From Acidobacteriota bacterium (GTDB lineage Bacteria; Acidobacteriota; Terriglobia; Terriglobales; Acidobacteriaceae): a DNA stretch of 8,244 bases. Positions 5,990-8,244 of the stretch are shown here, in pieces. Both the position numbers and the translations under genes were made by a program. How positions within the stretch are numbered: position 1 is the stretch's first letter; each line of letters starts with the position of its first letter. The stretch covers positions 1 through 8,244 of the forward strand of contig QIAR01000220.1 in assembly GCA_003225595.1 (NCBI GenBank), given 5' to 3'. The notes below the pieces were generated by a model that did not search any database, had not been told where the DNA came from, and worked only from the letters and a program-made list of their open reading frames with translations.

Positions 5990-6028
5990 CAGAGGCTGGC
6001 CCTGAGCGAAGCCGAAGGCGCGCCTCTG
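5990..6028. repeat. REP-like palindromic element in the convergent intergenic region
   Basis: A 39-base hairpin-forming unit: the outer 7-base arms CAGAGGC (5990-5996) and GCCTCTG (6022-6028) are perfectly complementary and enclose CCTGAGCGAAGCCGAAGG (6001-6018). The inner motif is, from memory, a short interspersed sequence seen many times in unrelated GC-rich bacterial genomes. It sits 19 bases beyond the stop of the minus-strand AMIN gene, between convergent genes, where it could stabilise mRNA ends or help termination. Confidence 0.6.
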
Positions 6029-6046
6029 TGGCAATGTGCTGACCCC

Positions 6047-7540
6047 TTAGCGGAACATCGCGGCCAGGAAGCCCCTCATTTTTCCGAAGAACCCATGATG
6101 CCCGGCGGATGCTTGGCTAGGTACGGGCTGTGCGGGAGGCGGTGGTAGAACGAAGGTCTGGAGCTTCGTCTCGCGCCTGGCAGATACCAGTTGTAGGCGT
6201 CCTGCTTCACGAGTTGGCGCGGGCTGCGGGCCATTTGCGGCAACGTCGCTGGCGTGGAAAACGAGTGGGGCGTCCACCTGGATATGGACCTCGTCCGGCC
6301 GCGAAGCGGGTAACGGCGACGTTTCCGGACCAATCACGGATAGCACGATCTGAGCAGGCGGCGGGCCGGTGGACCGCAGTCCGGACACGTCAGCAGCCTG
6401 TGGCAGCGGCCTCGCTTGCTCTTCCGGCTGTGCCAGTCGCATGCTCGCGGGCAGATTCGCGTCCGAGATAATAGGCGTCGTTGGATTCGACGCCCGCATC
6501 ATTGCTGGAGTGGGAGGCGGACAGCCACAGTCCAGCGGTACCCCGGCCTCCACCTTGTCGAGTCGTCCGGAGTGAAAGAGCAGTTGATCGCTAGGCTTCA
6601 CCTGATAAGTGCGATCTCCCATCAGCTCCGCGACAATCACTGAAGCGGTATTGCCATTCAATGTGCGCACGCAAGTGTTGCCGTACGAGTCCGCACTGAC
6701 GGCGTAGTGGAATTCGCCCGGCCCCGGCAGAAGAATACGGAAGTCCGGCGTGAGAACCGAGTCAGCCGAGGTGTCGAGAGTGAAATGTGTTTCCAGCGAG
6801 CCGGTGCTCATGCCCAGCATGACATCCCGGCCGCTCTGGGAAGATGTGACAGACACCGTTGTTCCCGGACAGACGAGAATTTGTCCCCCATGCGACAAAT
6901 TTAGCACTGCGGTGTCCGCGCCCGCGGTGATCGAAGATCCGGCAGCGATCCGGTTCCCCGCCAGCACCATGGTGCCCGAACTACCAGGGCTGACGGGCAC
7001 CGCAGCCGGTTGCACGCCGGCCGTAAAGCTGGGGACGGATAGCGGTTGGGGCGGTGACTTGGTCGCTCCCTTCGTATCTTCCACGGGCTGCAAGTGCACC
7101 ATCAGCCGATTGTCTTTCGCGTCCCAGGTGTACTTGCGAGGCGCCGCCAGATCCACGACGACCCTGGTTATTGGCGGGTCACTCTGGTATTGGTCGACGC
7201 GGATGGCGCTGATCTGCATTGCCTGCACTTCAATTCGCTTCAAACGCGCGGCCATTATGGTTTTGGGCAGATCAATGACCAGTCGGGGCGGTCCGTCCAG
7301 TTGCTGAATCGCGGGGACCACCTGCCGAGTTAAGATGATTTCGATCGCCGGACCAGTCTTGTCGTGTGTGATCCCAACCGCGGTCACGGAACCGTAGGCG
7401 TCCTTCTGCGATAGATCTTTTACGGCAGTGACCTTTGTGATTGCCAGGGAACTTGACTGCGCAGTCAACGAAACGCTTGTGGACGCCGCCAAGATGAACA
7501 GCACACCAAATTGGGCCACTAGTCGCAGCAAAGACTTCAC
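6047..7540 (-). CDS. Exported AMIN-domain plus FecR-like-domain protein with proline-rich tail
   Basis: The 497-residue protein begins with a Sec signal peptide (MKSLLRLVAQFGVLFILAAS, cleavage near SLTA27-QS). Residues ~50-150 form an AMIN domain (IEIILTRQVVPAIQQL, PRLVIDLPKT, ISAIRVDQYQ, TRVVVDLAAP, LMVHL), a beta-rich module that places proteins such as PilQ and AmiC in the envelope. Residues ~190-330 resemble a FecR domain (MVLAGNRIAAGSSITAGADT, AVLNLSHGGQILVCPGT, LMGDRTYQVKPSDQLLF). A conserved-looking LDCGCPPP (337-343) leads into a Pro/Ala-rich linker. The protein ends HHGFFGKMRGFLAAMFR, a basic amphipathic tail. There is no secretin domain, so it is not PilQ. The start is GTG 7540, fitting the signal peptide. 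It lies 85 bases downstream of the PilZ gene on the same strand, perhaps co-transcribed. Confidence 0.85.
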   Translation of the reverse strand: MKSLLRLVAQFGVLFILAASTSVSLTAQSSSLAITKVTAVKDLSQKDAYGSVTAVGITHDKTGPAIEIILTRQVVPAIQQLDGPPRLVIDLPKTIMAARLKRIEVQAMQISAIRVDQYQSDPPITRVVVDLAAPRKYTWDAKDNRLMVHLQPVEDTKGATKSPPQPLSVPSFTAGVQPAAVPVSPGSSGTMVLAGNRIAAGSSITAGADTAVLNLSHGGQILVCPGTTVSVTSSQSGRDVMLGMSTGSLETHFTLDTSADSVLTPDFRILLPGPGEFHYAVSADSYGNTCVRTLNGNTASVIVAELMGDRTYQVKPSDQLLFHSGRLDKVEAGVPLDCGCPPPTPAMMRASNPTTPIISDANLPASMRLAQPEEQARPLPQAADVSGLRSTGPPPAQIVLSVIGPETSPLPASRPDEVHIQVDAPLVFHASDVAANGPQPAPTREAGRLQLVSARRETKLQTFVLPPPPAQPVPSQASAGHHGFFGKMRGFLAAMFR

Positions 7541-7625
7541 CTGAAAATCTCAAAACGGGTATCCAAGGAACAATACACCGCCGGACGGAAGGCGAGAAGT
7601 GGCAGCGAAAGTGCCTAGGCCAACT

Positions 7626-7955
7626 TCAGGACTCGGAGAGGAACTCGTATTCATCGATCACGGCCGCCACTGCCATTTTGGCGTTGGATCCCCCATCATC
7701 CACACGCACCACTTTGCCTTTGCAACGTACCCGGATGCTCTCCGTGAGAGTAATTTCCGGAGGAAGCGTGAGGGTGAACTCGATGGGGGCGCCGCTCGCG
7801 ATAGGTGCATCCACAAAAAAGCAAATGCCACGGGCGCTTACGTCTCGCGTCTCAGCGGATACTTCCTGGTTCCCATTCTCCGGGTAGGAGACAGAGACGG
7901 GGAGGCGCAACCCAAACCGCCGGGTCGCCCGCTTTTCCTGCTGCGCTTCGGCCAT
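7626..7955 (-). CDS. PilZ-domain protein (probable c-di-GMP receptor)
   Basis: The 109-residue single-domain protein carries both PilZ c-di-GMP-binding motifs: the Arg-rich switch RATRRFGLRLPV (residues 10-21, R-x3-R form) and the D-x-S-x2-G motif DVSARGICFF, followed by the expected beta strands (IEFTLTLPPE, IRVRCKGKVVRVDD) and a short C-terminal tail. Such proteins change conformation on binding c-di-GMP and act on motility, pili or exopolysaccharide; the partner here is unknown. The start at 7955 is chosen because GGAGG sits 4 bases upstream and the family starts near there; the frame extends 17 codons further without such support. The envelope AMIN/FecR gene follows on the same strand. 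Confidence 0.9.
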   Translation of the reverse strand: MAEAQQEKRATRRFGLRLPVSVSYPENGNQEVSAETRDVSARGICFFVDAPIASGAPIEFTLTLPPEITLTESIRVRCKGKVVRVDDGGSNAKMAVAAVIDEYEFLSES

Positions 7956-7984
7956 GAGACCTCCAAGGGACGTTGTAAGCATCG

Positions 7985-8007
7985 CTTGACGCGCGCGGAC
8001 TGTCAAG
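7985..8007. promoter_or_regulatory. Inverted repeat with a TTGACA hexamer upstream of the PilZ gene
   Basis: CTTGAC (7985-7990) and GTCAAG (8002-8007) are complementary and 11 bases apart. On the minus strand this contains a perfect TTGACA (8001-8006), but the hexamer 17 bases on (GATGCT) is a poor -10. It may be a promoter of another sigma class or an operator; only the symmetry is certain. Confidence 0.35.
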
Positions 8008-8244
8008 ACATGAGTCGAACCAAAGCACTTAAAATGGGCTGTTCAGACCCAGGTAGTTACCTGCGTAACCACACCCTCGTTTAGAAACTCTTAGATCGGC
8101 TTATGCCACAACAGTAGGTGCCTTTTTGTCATGCATTTGAACATATCGGGATACCGCGGTCTGCATTCCCGGCCGATGCGTCTAAGCCCTGGCCAGGCGA
8201 GCACACGGTCGACGTGAGATGCGTCCTGATCGAGCAAGAAAGTA
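8008..8244. other. Right-end intergenic DNA without a supported gene
   Basis: No open frame here resembles a gene. The region holds overlapping small palindromes: CAGGTA-GT-TACCTG (8050-8063) and GTTAC-CTGC-GTAAC (8056-8069). They could be regulator sites for the PilZ gene (minus) or for a gene beyond the window edge. Nothing else is seen. Confidence 0.4.

Noticed and set aside
5858..6148. Plus-strand ORF containing LALSEAEGAPLW
   Set aside because: It is a read-through of the iterated tract and the REP-like element and runs antisense into the AMIN gene; no protein features.
6750..7307. Long plus-strand ORF of 185 codons
   Set aside because: It is the antisense shadow of the AMIN/FecR gene, whose signal peptide and domains make the minus strand the coding one.

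Overview
The window most likely comes from an Acidobacteriota (Terriglobia/Koribacter-like) chromosome. This rests on the overall look of the proteins: the EF-P with an HRTPGNLR loop, the short 122-residue TraR/DksA protein with a FLFSQSNNER stretch, the AMIN+FecR envelope protein and the PilZ protein. It is a judgement from recalled families, not a database result.

Left part (1-2086): a tyrosine recombinase, cut by the left window edge, ends 32 bases before a complete CAT-anticodon tRNA. The tRNA is probably tRNA-Ile2 (lysidine-modified) rather than tRNA-Met. About 900 bases that look eroded follow: a possible small Cys/His-rich protein on the minus strand and a 46-codon ORF that starts exactly like a 4Fe-4S ferredoxin domain, with a good ribosome binding site, but breaks off after the third cysteine. 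This looks like the edge and scar of an integrative element at a tRNA.

Middle part (2087-4608): an exported class I SAM methyltransferase (+) converges on a periplasmic-binding-protein-fold protein (-) that has no signal peptide and no transporter partner. Then come two perfect palindromes, a frameshifted HicB-like antitoxin remnant with a palindrome over its putative promoter, and a TraR/DksA zinc-finger regulator with its own good sigma-70-type promoter.

Right part (4609-8244): core-type genes. Elongation factor P (-) has Asn at the loop tip where Lys or Arg is modified in well-studied EF-Ps. A YtxH-family small membrane protein (+) follows, then a convergent intergenic region with iterated TCAGC units and a REP-like inverted repeat, then a large exported AMIN/FecR-domain protein (-) and a PilZ-domain protein (-) just upstream of it. 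The last 289 bases contain no gene I can support, only short inverted repeats.

The right-hand genes are housekeeping or envelope functions (relief of ribosome stalling at polyproline, ppGpp-type transcription control, c-di-GMP response, envelope) and do not form one pathway. I see no convincing new multi-gene defence or metabolic system. The most unusual pieces are the integrase/tRNA boundary with the ferredoxin stub, the HicB remnant with its palindrome, the Asn-tip EF-P, the leaderless binding protein and the AMIN+FecR fusion.
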